Part shown: in pieces, positions 52,599-61,822 of the stretch
How the letters are laid out: every line of letters starts with the position of its first letter
Numbering within the stretch: the first letter of the stretch is position 1
Origin: an uncultured Clostridia bacterium
GTDB lineage: Bacteria > Bacillota > Clostridia > Christensenellales > UBA1242
DNA length: 64,000 bases
Direction: 5' to 3'
Assembly (NCBI GenBank): GCA_934754475.1
Contig: CAKVHV010000004.1
Span: forward strand, 1-64,000
The notes under the pieces: model-generated
Database searches by the model: none
Told to the model about the DNA's origin: nothing
Seen by the model: the letters and a program-made list of their open reading frames with translations, nothing else
Position numbers and translations under genes: made by a program

Positions 52599-53762
52599 TT
52601 AAATCACGCGGGTTTCGTTAACACCTACTGCGAAACCGCATGGACTAGCACATTTGTAGCCCGGGAACGTACACCTACTGCCTTTGAGATAATTCCTTAG
52701 TTCTTCGGCACGTGGATGAACTTTGACACGCAAAGCATTCTCGTATTTTTTGAGCGTCTCACTTGTAATTTGATTAATCTCTAGTTGTGCAAAAGTACAT
52801 TTTCTCTCATACATTTTAAGTACGAAATTATCTAGTGTACCCATTTCGGTTACGTCTAGTAATGTCGCTTGTGGATAGATATTTCCCAAAGATTTGATGT
52901 CGTCTATCCAAAGTCTAGTCAAATCTTCGTTGTCTCTAATGATTGGCGGAACGTAGTATTCGTCGGTTAGGTTCATTGTGTAGTTTAGAGTACGATGTCT
53001 TTGTGCTTGGGCTAGTTCGGCAAAACTCGCTTTGTAAGTCGTACAATACACATCGCCAAAGTATTCTTCATAAGCCTTGTCGTCAGCAAAAAGACTCAAG
53101 TGCCTATTTTTGTCGTTTACACAAAGCATAGTATCGTAATATCTTGTCTCTTTGAATTTGGTTATAAGTTCGCTCAGTGCGGATGCTACTTTGGTTTCAA
53201 AGTCGGACTTGTTTTCTTTGTCAACAAAGTTTTGCATAAAGGCTATTAGGTAGTTAAATTGTCTATAAGTGGTTGAATACACCATTGAAGTCGGAGTGAA
53301 TACCGACAATACGTATCTAGCATTTTCTTGAGCTAATTTTTCTATTCGGCTTGGGGTCAAAAATTGTGGATAGTCGTTGTTATATTTCTTTTGGATACGG
53401 GTTTTGAAAATATCTATCCATTTTTGATAAATCGCCTTTTCTTTTTCTGACATAACCATTTTTGTATATCTTGCGGACTTTTCGCTAGTTGTATACTGGT
53501 GTTCGTTGTTTAGAATCATGGCGACTATTTTTGGAACATCGCTTAGATACATCGAAATCATTTCGTGGTCATAGACACTATGGTGACCATTTGATTTGGT
53601 CATCATTACACGTTTGGCAGTTTTTGATTTGTCTTCGCTTACCAAATCGTCAAAGGTAGATGCCATGTAGCACACCCCTGCCGACTTCCCGCTAAAGTCG
53701 TCAAATTCTGATTTGTCAGCATTATATCCAACACAAGTTGTTGCAATAACTTTTAAATCCAT
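52599..53762 (-). CDS. thyX: Flavin-dependent thymidylate synthase, long two-part form
   Basis: Protein of 387 aa, longer than the usual 220-250. The C-terminal half holds the ThyX motif region as QRHRTLNYTMNLTDEYYVPP. The N-terminal half (about residues 55-105) resembles a first ThyX-like unit: HHSVYDHEMISMYLSD, then EKSARYTKMVM in place of the RHR part. It therefore looks like an internally duplicated or split-function ThyX, as known for some other bacteria. It makes dTMP from dUMP using FAD and methylene-THF. It is followed upstream in the transcript by thymidylate kinase; gap 11 bases. Confidence 0.85.
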   Translation of the reverse strand: MDLKVIATTCVGYNADKSEFDDFSGKSAGVCYMASTFDDLVSEDKSKTAKRVMMTKSNGHHSVYDHEMISMYLSDVPKIVAMILNNEHQYTTSEKSARYTKMVMSEKEKAIYQKWIDIFKTRIQKKYNNDYPQFLTPSRIEKLAQENARYVLSVFTPTSMVYSTTYRQFNYLIAFMQNFVDKENKSDFETKVASALSELITKFKETRYYDTMLCVNDKNRHLSLFADDKAYEEYFGDVYCTTYKASFAELAQAQRHRTLNYTMNLTDEYYVPPIIRDNEDLTRLWIDDIKSLGNIYPQATLLDVTEMGTLDNFVLKMYERKCTFAQLEINQITSETLKKYENALRVKVHPRAEELRNYLKGSRCTFPGYKCASPCGFAVGVNETRVI

Positions 53763-53773
53763 AATTTATCCTT

Positions 53774-54463
53774 TTAATTATTATTTTCATAATTATTTAT
53801 ATCTTGTCTAACCGAATTATACACGTCGTTTGCAATATCTTCGATGCTACGAAGATTGCCACCTTCCACACAAGAAATTCTTGTCCAGCCATATTTTTGG
53901 CACATATACTTTCCCGAATTATATGCGTGAAGCAAGTGGTCGGGATTTTGTTCGTGAATATCTTTTTGGGTGTTAGCCTTAAGCCCAACTCTTTCGTGTG
54001 CAAGTCTCATACTAACTTCGACTGGAACATCTAGGAAAATAACTTTGTTTGGACGTGGGAGTTTGAGAGTATCGTACTCCAAGTTTTCTAACCAATCGCA
54101 ATATTTGTCTACTTGGGACAAATCTCTTATCTTTCCCGCTTGATGAAGCATATTTGATGTTACATATCTATCAAAAACTATTATTCCGCCCGACTGATAA
54201 AAATCTTTTAAATCTTTTTGATAAGTGCAAAGTCTATCGGTGGCAAAAAGCACTCCAGCCTGATAAGCATCCAAGGAATTATCGTCATTTCCAAACTCAC
54301 CACCCAAGTACATTTTGACAGGTTCGCTACTTGGACTTGAGTAATTTGGAAAACTCTGTCTACGCACTCTATGTCCATCACCAACTAGTCTTTCAATTAG
54401 TCTTTCGGTCTGAGTTTGTTTTCCGCACCCGTCCGTTCCTTCAATTACAATTATATAGCCCAT
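53774..54463 (-). CDS. tmk: Thymidylate kinase
   Basis: Protein of 229 aa. P-loop IVIEGTDGCGKQTQTERL (about 4-21), RQSFPNY, VLFATDRLCTYQ, IIVFDRYVTSN and PNKVIFLDVPVEVSMRLAHER. It phosphorylates dTMP to dTDP, the step after ThyX. Unlike TMKs with a Lys in the P-loop followed by S/T, here GKQTQT is used, a common TMK variant. Its gene leads the tmk-thyX unit. Confidence 0.92.
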   Translation of the reverse strand: MGYIIVIEGTDGCGKQTQTERLIERLVGDGHRVRRQSFPNYSSPSSEPVKMYLGGEFGNDDNSLDAYQAGVLFATDRLCTYQKDLKDFYQSGGIIVFDRYVTSNMLHQAGKIRDLSQVDKYCDWLENLEYDTLKLPRPNKVIFLDVPVEVSMRLAHERVGLKANTQKDIHEQNPDHLLHAYNSGKYMCQKYGWTRISCVEGGNLRSIEDIANDVYNSVRQDINNYENNN

Positions 54464-54532
54464 TACGAATCTCCTAATATTTTGATTAGTATATCACAAC
54501 TATGTTTTTTATCAAAGCAAAAGCCTACAAAA

Positions 54533-54562
54533 AAATGAAGTGAACTAACAAGTCCACTTCAA
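54533..54562 (-). terminator. Terminator after the Ca2+-ATPase gene
   Basis: TGAAGTG-a-ACT and AGT-c-CACTTCA stem with a 4-base loop; on the minus strand it ends in TTTTTTTG. Confidence 0.85.
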
Positions 54563-54568
54563 TAAATA

Positions 54569-57301
54569 TTAATTTTGGCTATCTACTTCGTTCTGTTCTT
54601 CTGCTACAAAATTTTGTATCTTTTTTTGTTTGTTTTTCTTAATTAAATACTCGATGAATTTTTGGAGTTCAACAAGTGGAATTATTGCAAAAGCACAGCC
54701 GATTGCGATAAATAATTCGCTTACACTTAGCATTGTTGTTCCAAAGAAGGTTTGAACTGCTGGAATAAATGTTAGAGCTGTTAGACCAGCACCCAATACA
54801 AATGAAAGATTTAACATTCTATTTTTGAATGGATTGGAAGTAAACAACGAATGTGTAAGTGACCTACTATTATAACTATGGAATAGTTGGATTAGACAAA
54901 GAGTTACAAATGCCATAGTCATAGCAACTTGGTGATTAACAATTCCGTCACTCAAAACATATCCACCGATACAGAACGATAGCATTGTAAGTGCGGTTTG
55001 GATAAAGCCTTGAATTAAAATATTCTTTCCGGTATGCCCTGCAAATAGTGATGCATTCGCCTTTCTTGGTGGCTGATTCATTATGTCTTTTTCGACACGT
55101 TCACAGCCGAGTGCAAGTGCCGGGAAGGAGTCGGTTACTAGATTTACCCAAAGTATCATAACCGCACTCAAAAATTCTACTTTTAAGAATATTGTTGTAA
55201 TAAACAAACACAAAACTTCGGCGATATTTGCACTCAACAAATATTGAACCGCTTTTTTGATATTAGAATAAACCTTTCTGCCTTCTTCAACCGCCGCAAT
55301 AATGGTTGCAAAGTTGTCGTCAGCAAGAACTATATCCGCAGCACCCTTGCTAACGTCAGTGCCCGTTATACCCATGCCTATTCCAATATCTGCAGTCTTA
55401 ATAGATGGAGCATCGTTTACACCATCGCCTGTCATTGCAACAATTATATTGAATGTCTTGTAAGCATTGACAATTCTAACTTTGTTTTCGGGACTAACTC
55501 TTGCAAATACTTTGTATTTTTTCAAGTCTCTTAGGAATTCTTCGTCGGTGAGTTTGTCTAGTTCAGCACCAGTTATTGCCTTGTCACCCTTTCTATAAAT
55601 TCCAATTTGAGTTGCAATCGCAACCGCAGTATCCAAGTGGTCACCAGTAATCATAATGGCTGTCATGCCCGCTTTTCTACAAGTTGCAACCGCACCTTCT
55701 ACTTCCTTTCGTGGTGGGTCTATCATTCCAACAAGCCCTACAAAGATTAAATCTTCTTCGAGTTTGTCGTGGTCATTTAGATGAGTTGATTTGTATGCCA
55801 AGCCTAACACTCTTAGTGCGTTTGAACCCATTTCCTTGTTGGCTTTCTTGAGTTCTAACTTGTCTTCTTCGGTTATATTCCTAACCTTATCTAAAACCAA
55901 AATTTTTGTACATCGTTGCAAAAGCATATCAAAAGCACCTTTGGTGTAAGATACTTTTTCGTCATCTTTGTTTAGATGCACAGTGGTCATTAGTTTTCGT
56001 TTGCTATCAAAAGGAATTTCGTCAATTCTTTCGTCATAACTTTTGAGTTCTTTGACATTAATGCCAATTTTTTTGGCATATGCTACAAGTGCTGTTTCTG
56101 TTGGGTCACCAACAAGTTCTTCGTCCATTTTTTCTTCGGTGTCATTACAAAGAACCATGCCTTGAATTAACATGTTTACACTATTATCTAGTACTTTTTC
56201 TTCTTTGTAGAATAGTCCCATGGATGAAGTATAAAATTCTTTGACTGTCATTTTGTTAAGAGTTAGAGTTCCGGTTTTGTCCGAACAAATAACTTCACAA
56301 CATCCCAAAGTTTCAACTGCTGGAAGGTTTTTGACAATTGCCTTTCTTTCGCTCATTCGTTTAACACCAATTGCAAGTACAATAGTTACAACTGCTGGAA
56401 GCCCTTCAGGGATGGCAGCAACTGCAATTGCAACGGCTGTCATAAATGAACTAATAATTGAATCAACAACATTGTTACTTGTGCTTAGTGAATTAATAAT
56501 TCCCGCTACAAATATTACAAGGGCAATTCCAAGAACAATTATAGATAGTAGTTTGGCTGTTTTGGCAAGTTGTTTTTGAAGTGGTGTATCGCTCTTTTCT
56601 TGAGTATTTAACATTCCGGCGATTTTGCCAACTTCGGTTTTCATGCCGGTGTTTACAACAATTCCCATTCCCCTGCCATAAGTTACAACACCAGTACTAT
56701 AAGCCATATTTTTTCTATCGCCCAAAGGTGTCGCATCGTCTAGTTGAACTGAGCAGTCTTTTTCGCTAGGAACACTCTCTCCGGTCAAGGTTGACTCTTG
56801 GATTTTGAGTGATTTGGTTAGAATTAATCTTAGGTCGGCTGGCACAACATCGCCCGCTTCCAAAATAACTATATCGCCTATAACTATATCTTCACATTTT
56901 ATTTTTGTAATTTCGCCATTTCTCAAAACCTTGGCATTAGGTTTGTTCATTTTGGTCAGTTCTTTCATCGCCTGGTCGGCTTTGCTTTCTTGAACAGTTC
57001 CAATTACTGCATTGACAATTACAATCAAAAGAATTATTCCACTATCAATAAGTTCGGTGTAGTTCTTTTCTACAATAGCAATAACCGCCGAAATAAGTGC
57101 AGCAAATAGCAAGACTATTATCATCAAATCTTTCATTTGAGCAAAGAATCTTTGAAACCAAGATTTCGACTTGCCTTCTTCCAAAGCATTTTTGCCATAT
57201 CTTGAAAGTCTCGCTTCGGCTTCGTCTTGACTAAGACCTTTCTCGCTTGAATTTAATTTTTGATATGTCTCTTCTACGGATAAATTATGATATTCTTTCA
57301 T
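54569..57301 (-). CDS. P2-type calcium-transporting ATPase
   Basis: Protein of 910 aa. AAIPEGLPAVV (the Ca2+-site PEGLP motif, about 297), phosphorylation DKTGTLTLNKM (about 339), TGESVPSEK, KGAFD for nucleotide binding, MTGDGVNDAPSIK, and ten helices with a C-terminal cluster. This is a SERCA/PMCA-like pump of the bacterial LMCA type; other cations cannot be excluded. Start follows no strong SD; ATG 57301 gives the family N-terminus. Monocistronic, terminator at its 3' end. Confidence 0.9.
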   Translation of the reverse strand: MKEYHNLSVEETYQKLNSSEKGLSQDEAEARLSRYGKNALEEGKSKSWFQRFFAQMKDLMIIVLLFAALISAVIAIVEKNYTELIDSGIILLIVIVNAVIGTVQESKADQAMKELTKMNKPNAKVLRNGEITKIKCEDIVIGDIVILEAGDVVPADLRLILTKSLKIQESTLTGESVPSEKDCSVQLDDATPLGDRKNMAYSTGVVTYGRGMGIVVNTGMKTEVGKIAGMLNTQEKSDTPLQKQLAKTAKLLSIIVLGIALVIFVAGIINSLSTSNNVVDSIISSFMTAVAIAVAAIPEGLPAVVTIVLAIGVKRMSERKAIVKNLPAVETLGCCEVICSDKTGTLTLNKMTVKEFYTSSMGLFYKEEKVLDNSVNMLIQGMVLCNDTEEKMDEELVGDPTETALVAYAKKIGINVKELKSYDERIDEIPFDSKRKLMTTVHLNKDDEKVSYTKGAFDMLLQRCTKILVLDKVRNITEEDKLELKKANKEMGSNALRVLGLAYKSTHLNDHDKLEEDLIFVGLVGMIDPPRKEVEGAVATCRKAGMTAIMITGDHLDTAVAIATQIGIYRKGDKAITGAELDKLTDEEFLRDLKKYKVFARVSPENKVRIVNAYKTFNIIVAMTGDGVNDAPSIKTADIGIGMGITGTDVSKGAADIVLADDNFATIIAAVEEGRKVYSNIKKAVQYLLSANIAEVLCLFITTIFLKVEFLSAVMILWVNLVTDSFPALALGCERVEKDIMNQPPRKANASLFAGHTGKNILIQGFIQTALTMLSFCIGGYVLSDGIVNHQVAMTMAFVTLCLIQLFHSYNSRSLTHSLFTSNPFKNRMLNLSFVLGAGLTALTFIPAVQTFFGTTMLSVSELFIAIGCAFAIIPLVELQKFIEYLIKKNKQKKIQNFVAEEQNEVDSQN

Positions 57302-57560
57302 GAAAACTCCATGTGTAAAATTTTTACTTTTTCATTTTAACAAAAAAAAATACATTTGTGAAATAAAACAAAGTATGTTTATGTGTACATTTGTAAATTT
57401 GATAACTTTTAAATTAAGTATATTTTAAATTTCTATTAAAACAGTAATTTTAAATGTGCCGAACATAAGTTAATACTAAGTCAACTATCCAACATACATT
57501 TTTGAATATTCAACATCAAAATTATATGACAAATTTATTATATTTTGTTAAAATAAAAGT
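57302..57560. other. Divergent gap before nrdG
   Basis: 259 AT-rich bases between the Ca2+-ATPase (minus) and nrdG (plus). I see no clear NrdR box and no structure; promoters for both directions are expected here. Confidence 0.4.
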
Positions 57561-58244
57561 ATGAAAATATCTGGATTTCAAAAATTATCTTTGGTTGATT
57601 ATGACGGGCATATAACTGCTACAATTTTTGTTAGCGGTTGTAATTTTGCATGCCCATTTTGTCATAACGCAGGGCTTGTCAAAAATCTTGAACCCGAAAT
57701 AAATAGTGAAGATGTGCTTGGTTATTTACAAAAAAGATTTGGACTAATTGACGGGGTATGTATAAGTGGTGGCGAACCTACTTTGTACAAAGATTTGCCC
57801 GACTTTATCAAAACTATAAAAAATATAGGCTACTCAGTCAAACTCGACACAAACGGGACAAATCCAGAAACAATTAAATTCTTGGTTGAAAACAAACTTA
57901 TTGACTATATTGCTATGGATATCAAAAACTCCCTACCCGATTACATCAGAACAATTGGCAAAGATTATGATATGAATAGAATTACTGAAAGTATTGAGTA
58001 TATTATGAACTGCGGGATTGATTATGAATTTAGAACCACACTTGTAAATGAACTGCACTCTTTTGACGACATCAAACAAATAGCAAAATTAATATGTGGT
58101 GCAAAAAAATATTGTTTGCAAAAATTCATTGACTCTGGGAATTGTTTGTCTAGTGGACTAACAGAAGTTCCAAAGTCAAAAGCAATAGAATATCAAGAAT
58201 ATCTCAAAAAATATATTCCTAACACTTTGCTTAGGGGTTACTAA
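57561..58244 (+). CDS. nrdG: Anaerobic ribonucleotide reductase activase (radical SAM)
   Basis: Protein of 227 aa. GCNFACPFCHN holds the CxxxCxxC 4Fe-4S cluster Cys (27, 31, 34), followed by GVCISGGEPTLYK (SAM-binding) and the late GID and KTIK regions. Its length and ACPFCHNAGLV are typical of NrdG2-type activases, which make the glycyl radical in NrdD. It is transcribed toward the trxB gene, with a shared terminator between them. Confidence 0.93.
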   Translation: MKISGFQKLSLVDYDGHITATIFVSGCNFACPFCHNAGLVKNLEPEINSEDVLGYLQKRFGLIDGVCISGGEPTLYKDLPDFIKTIKNIGYSVKLDTNGTNPETIKFLVENKLIDYIAMDIKNSLPDYIRTIGKDYDMNRITESIEYIMNCGIDYEFRTTLVNELHSFDDIKQIAKLICGAKKYCLQKFIDSGNCLSSGLTEVPKSKAIEYQEYLKKYIPNTLLRGY

Positions 58245-58293
58245 AAAAACATTATGCTTTTAACATAAATTGTTAGAAAACATAATGTTTTTT
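58244..58293. terminator. Bidirectional terminator between nrdG and trxB
   Basis: AAAAAACATTATG and CATAATGTTTTTT pair (13 bp) with inner TAACA/TGTTA. Confidence 0.9.
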
Positions 58294-58295
58294 CT

Positions 58296-59204
58296 TTATT
58301 TAATTGAATACAAATAATTACAAGCCTGTGTTGCGGAGATTGCTCCGTCGCACATTGCTGTTGTTACTTGTCTAACCGACTTCTTTCGAGTGTCGCCCGC
58401 TACAAACAGACCTTCGGTTTTGGTCTTTGTAGTCTCATCTGAGTCAAAGTAGCCAAATTCATCCAAATCCGCCAAATTTTCAAATTTCTTGTTATCTGGA
58501 ATTTGACCGATTGCAACAAACAAAGGTGTTCCACTTATTTCAAACTGAGTTTTGTCAGACTTTTCAAACACTATTGACTCAAGGTCGCTATCGCCTTTGA
58601 GTGCAATTGTTTTTGAGTTTCTGATTATATTTATATTTGATTTGTTTTCAACCAACTTTACAAGTGCTTGGTCACCAAAGAATTTGTCAAACATAATAAC
58701 TAAATTAACCTTGGAACATATGTCGCTTAGCATCAAAGCATATTGCAAAGCGGTGTTCCCGTCACCTACTAGAGTAACTTCTTTGTCTTTGTAAAATGGA
58801 CCATCACAGATTGCACAATAATAAACTCCATGACCTATTAATTTGTCTTCGTTTGGCAATTTGAGTTTGCGGTGTTTGACACCATTAGCGATTATAACCG
58901 AATATCCTTGATACTCGCCAAATTCACCAGTAAGTGTAAATACGTTGTCTTGTTTTTCGATTTTGGAGATATTATCAAACTCAAAATCTACACCAAGTTC
59001 GCTTATTTGGTCAAACAACTCTTCGCTTAGTTTCTCACCCGAAACTTGTTTTTTGGTTGGATAGTTTTCAACTTTTGGGGATTGTGCTATTTGACCGCCG
59101 ATGCTTGAATTTTCGATAAGCAAAGTTGTTTTGTTATTTCGCAAAGCGTACAGGCAGGCTGTCATGCCTGCCATTCCGCCACCAATTACTATTATGTCGT
59201 ACAT
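58296..59204 (-). CDS. Thioredoxin-reductase-like flavoprotein, atypical NADP motif
   Basis: Protein of 302 aa. FAD motif GGGMAGMTAC (residues 8-17), redox pair CAIC in YYCAICDGPF, second nucleotide motif GDGNTALQYA and C-terminal FVAGDTRKKSVRQV. The HRRxxxR motif that binds NADPH phosphate in usual thioredoxin reductases is missing (IMFDKFFGD takes its place), so it may use NADH or a reduced ferredoxin like clostridial FFTR enzymes. The gene starts one base after the NrdD stop, in one operon, suggesting that it reduces the glutaredoxin domain of NrdD. Confidence 0.85.
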   Translation of the reverse strand: MYDIIVIGGGMAGMTACLYALRNNKTTLLIENSSIGGQIAQSPKVENYPTKKQVSGEKLSEELFDQISELGVDFEFDNISKIEKQDNVFTLTGEFGEYQGYSVIIANGVKHRKLKLPNEDKLIGHGVYYCAICDGPFYKDKEVTLVGDGNTALQYALMLSDICSKVNLVIMFDKFFGDQALVKLVENKSNINIIRNSKTIALKGDSDLESIVFEKSDKTQFEISGTPLFVAIGQIPDNKKFENLADLDEFGYFDSDETTKTKTEGLFVAGDTRKKSVRQVTTAMCDGAISATQACNYLYSIK

Positions 59205-59205
59205 T

Positions 59206-61572
59206 CTATTTCCTTTCTTCGATATAACGTCTTATTTCACTTGCATTATCATAAACTTGAACACCATCTTTGGTTGGAACAAGTAGAGTTGGTGCTTTGG
59301 TTACTCCGCACGCTTTTGTAAATTCAGCATTGTCTTCAGCGTCAACAACATCGTATTTGATTTTTGCTTTGTCTAGTAGCATCTTTGCCATTTTGCAATT
59401 TGGACAAGTTTTTGTCGAGAACAAAGTAATATTTTCTAATTTTTGTTCGTGACAATCACTGCATTCACAAGTCTCAGCACTTAGTTTTGTCTTAAGTTTG
59501 CTATTTGCAATATCATAAGTTTTTCTTTCTTTGAATTCTTCGGACTTGCCATCGTTCCAGTTTTGAACTGGTCTATAATATCCTGTTATTCTTGAATAAA
59601 CTTCGGCTGGAGCACCACATTCTGGGCAATTGAAATGTTCACCTGCCAAATATCCATGTGTCTTGCACACTGAATATGTTGGAGAAATGGTGTAATATGG
59701 AAGTTTGTAGTTTTCGGCAATTTTTTTAACCAAGTTCATTGTAACCTTCCAGTCTTCCAATTTTTCACCCAAGAAAGCATGGAATACAGTGCCTGATGTA
59801 TACAAAGTTTGAAGTTCGTCTTGAATATCCAAGGCTTCGAAAATATCTGAAGTAAAGTCTACTGGCAAATGTGAACTATTTGTATAGTATGGAACATTGT
59901 TATCTTTGCTAGCAGTAATAATGTCTGGGTATCTTTCTCTATCGTGTTTTGCAAGTCTATATGAAGTACTTTCGGCTGGAGTTGCTTCCAAGTTGTATAG
60001 GTCTCCATATTTTTCTTGATAGTCACTTAGTCTATCTCTCATATGATTAAGAACTTTCTTAGTAAACTCTTGAGCAGTTTTGTGAGTCAAATCTTCGCCA
60101 ATCCAAATTGCGTTTAGACATGCTTCGTTCATTCCAACAAGTCCAATTGTTGAGAAGTGATTATTAAATGTTCCCAAATATCTCTTTGTATAAGGATATA
60201 GACCATATTCCAAAAGTTTGGTTATAATTTCTCTCTTTGTTTTGAGCGACCTTGCCGAAATATCCATCATCTTGTCTAGTCTTTCAAAGAACTCATCTTC
60301 GGTCTTAGATAGATATGCTATTCTTGGCATATTAATTGTAACAACGCCGACACTTCCCGTGCTTTCGCCCGAACCAAAGTAACCACCAGATTTTTTTCTT
60401 AGTTCTCTCAAATCTAGTCTTAGTCTACAACACATACTTCTTACATCGCTAGGTTCCATATCTGAGTTGATGTAGTTTGAAAAATATGGTGTGCCATATT
60501 TGGTTGTCATTTCAAATAATAGTTTGTTGTTTTCGGTCTCTGACCAATCGAAATCACGAGTTATTGAGTAAGTTGGAATTGGATATTGGAAGCCCCTGCC
60601 ATTAGCATCGCCTTCAATCATGATTTCAATAAATGCTTTGTTAACCATTGCCATTTCTTTTTGACAATCTTTGTATTTAAAGTTTTGTTCCTTGCCACCA
60701 ACGATTGCATTAAGTTCTGCCAAGTCATTTGGAACAACCCAGTCAAGAGTTATGTTTGTAAATGGCGCTTGAGTTCCCCATCTTGATGGAGTATTAACAC
60801 CATAAATAAAACTCTGAATACATTGTTTAACTTCTTTGTAACTTAAATTGTCTATCTTAACAAAAGGAGCAAGATAAGTATCAAAAGACGAGAATGCTTG
60901 AGCGCCCGCCCATTCGTTTTGCATAATGCCTAGGAAATTAACCATTTGGTTGCAAAGTGTAGACAAGTGTCCGGCTGGCTTAGATGTAATCTTTCCTGGA
61001 ACTCCGCCAAGACCTTCCATGATAAGTTGTTTCAAACTCCAACCTGCACAATATCCTGTAAGCATACTCAAATCGTGAATGTGAATATCTGCATTCTTGT
61101 GTGCTTGTTCGATTTCTTTGTCGTAAACTTCGCTTAGCCAGTAGTTAGCGGTGATTGCACCAGAGTTACTAAGAATTAATCCACCAACAGAATATGTTAC
61201 TGTTGAATTTTCCTTGACTCTCCAATCGGCAAAGTTAAGATATTTGTCAACTGTTTGCTTGTAGTCCATCATTGTATTTTGGATATTTCTTACTTTCTCA
61301 TGGTCACGTCTATATAATATATATGCTTTGGCAACATTCTCATAGCCATTGGTCATAAGAACCTTTTCAACTATATCTTGAATGTCTTCTACACTAGGAA
61401 TTTTGTCTTCGAATTGTTCCATAAGATTAAGCTCAGTTATTTTTGCCATTTTCTTACAGTCTTTGATTTCGCCATCTCCAAGCGATATCATAGCCTTGGC
61501 TATAGCATTTTCAACCTTGCCAATATCATAATCAACTAATCTTCCGTCTCTTTTTCTTACTTTGGTAATCAT
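59206..61572 (-). CDS. nrdD: Class III anaerobic ribonucleotide reductase with fused C-terminal glutaredoxin domain
   Basis: Protein of 788 aa. N-terminal ATP-cone (VRKRDGRLVDYDIGKVENAI), catalytic barrel with the active Cys of CCRLRL, zinc cysteines CKTHG and CPEC near the end, and the glycyl radical loop RITGYYRPVQNW. The final 75 residues are a separate glutaredoxin/thioredoxin-like domain with CPNC at 723-726. Class III NrdD normally draws electrons from formate or thioredoxin; fusion with a glutaredoxin implies a dedicated donor. Reduces NTPs to dNTPs in absence of oxygen. Start follows AAGGAG; tandem NrdR boxes precede it. Confidence 0.95.
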   Translation of the reverse strand: MITKVRKRDGRLVDYDIGKVENAIAKAMISLGDGEIKDCKKMAKITELNLMEQFEDKIPSVEDIQDIVEKVLMTNGYENVAKAYILYRRDHEKVRNIQNTMMDYKQTVDKYLNFADWRVKENSTVTYSVGGLILSNSGAITANYWLSEVYDKEIEQAHKNADIHIHDLSMLTGYCAGWSLKQLIMEGLGGVPGKITSKPAGHLSTLCNQMVNFLGIMQNEWAGAQAFSSFDTYLAPFVKIDNLSYKEVKQCIQSFIYGVNTPSRWGTQAPFTNITLDWVVPNDLAELNAIVGGKEQNFKYKDCQKEMAMVNKAFIEIMIEGDANGRGFQYPIPTYSITRDFDWSETENNKLLFEMTTKYGTPYFSNYINSDMEPSDVRSMCCRLRLDLRELRKKSGGYFGSGESTGSVGVVTINMPRIAYLSKTEDEFFERLDKMMDISARSLKTKREIITKLLEYGLYPYTKRYLGTFNNHFSTIGLVGMNEACLNAIWIGEDLTHKTAQEFTKKVLNHMRDRLSDYQEKYGDLYNLEATPAESTSYRLAKHDRERYPDIITASKDNNVPYYTNSSHLPVDFTSDIFEALDIQDELQTLYTSGTVFHAFLGEKLEDWKVTMNLVKKIAENYKLPYYTISPTYSVCKTHGYLAGEHFNCPECGAPAEVYSRITGYYRPVQNWNDGKSEEFKERKTYDIANSKLKTKLSAETCECSDCHEQKLENITLFSTKTCPNCKMAKMLLDKAKIKYDVVDAEDNAEFTKACGVTKAPTLLVPTKDGVQVYDNASEIRRYIEERK

Positions 61573-61625
61573 ATTGTTCTCCTTGAATAAGTTAAATTTT
61601 GTTTAGTTACACAAATGCCTGTCAA

Positions 61626-61641
61626 AACATATATGTTGTGT
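61626..61641. promoter_or_regulatory. NrdR-like box 1 upstream of nrdD
   Basis: AACATATATGTTGTGT, matches the ACACWATATATWGTGT consensus at 11 of 16 positions, with 32 bases to the start of the second box (three helical turns). Confidence 0.65.
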
Positions 61642-61657
61642 TTCTGCAATTAGGTTA

Positions 61658-61673
61658 TCACTACATATTGTAT
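61658..61673. promoter_or_regulatory. NrdR-like box 2 upstream of nrdD
   Basis: TCACTACATATTGTAT, matches the consensus at 12 of 16 positions. The spacing from box 1 is the one expected for NrdR dimer pairs. TTGACG and TAACCT overlap it on the minus strand and may form the promoter. Confidence 0.65.
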
Positions 61674-61751
61674 TTCGTCAAGCAATTTTAATCACAAAAA
61701 TAAAATAAATTTTCTTGCAAAATTTGTTATAATTATAAAAAAAATGTCAAA

Positions 61752-61786
61752 AAAAGTAGTCAACTTTAAATATTGGCTACTTTTGA
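61752..61786 (-). terminator. Terminator after the ROK kinase gene
   Basis: AAAAGTAG-t-CAA pairs with TTG-g-CTACTTTT; the minus-strand product continues into TTTTTTTGAC. Confidence 0.8.
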
Positions 61787-61822
61787 TTGTTTTTATGTTT
61801 GAATACTCAAAATATCCAAAAA

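Noticed and set aside
32689..52600. Complete integrative conjugative element
   Set aside because: VirB4, VirB6, VirB2 and VirD4 are present, but no relaxase, integrase, excisionase, oriT-like site or flanking direct repeats were found in the window. The locus is called T4SS-like only.
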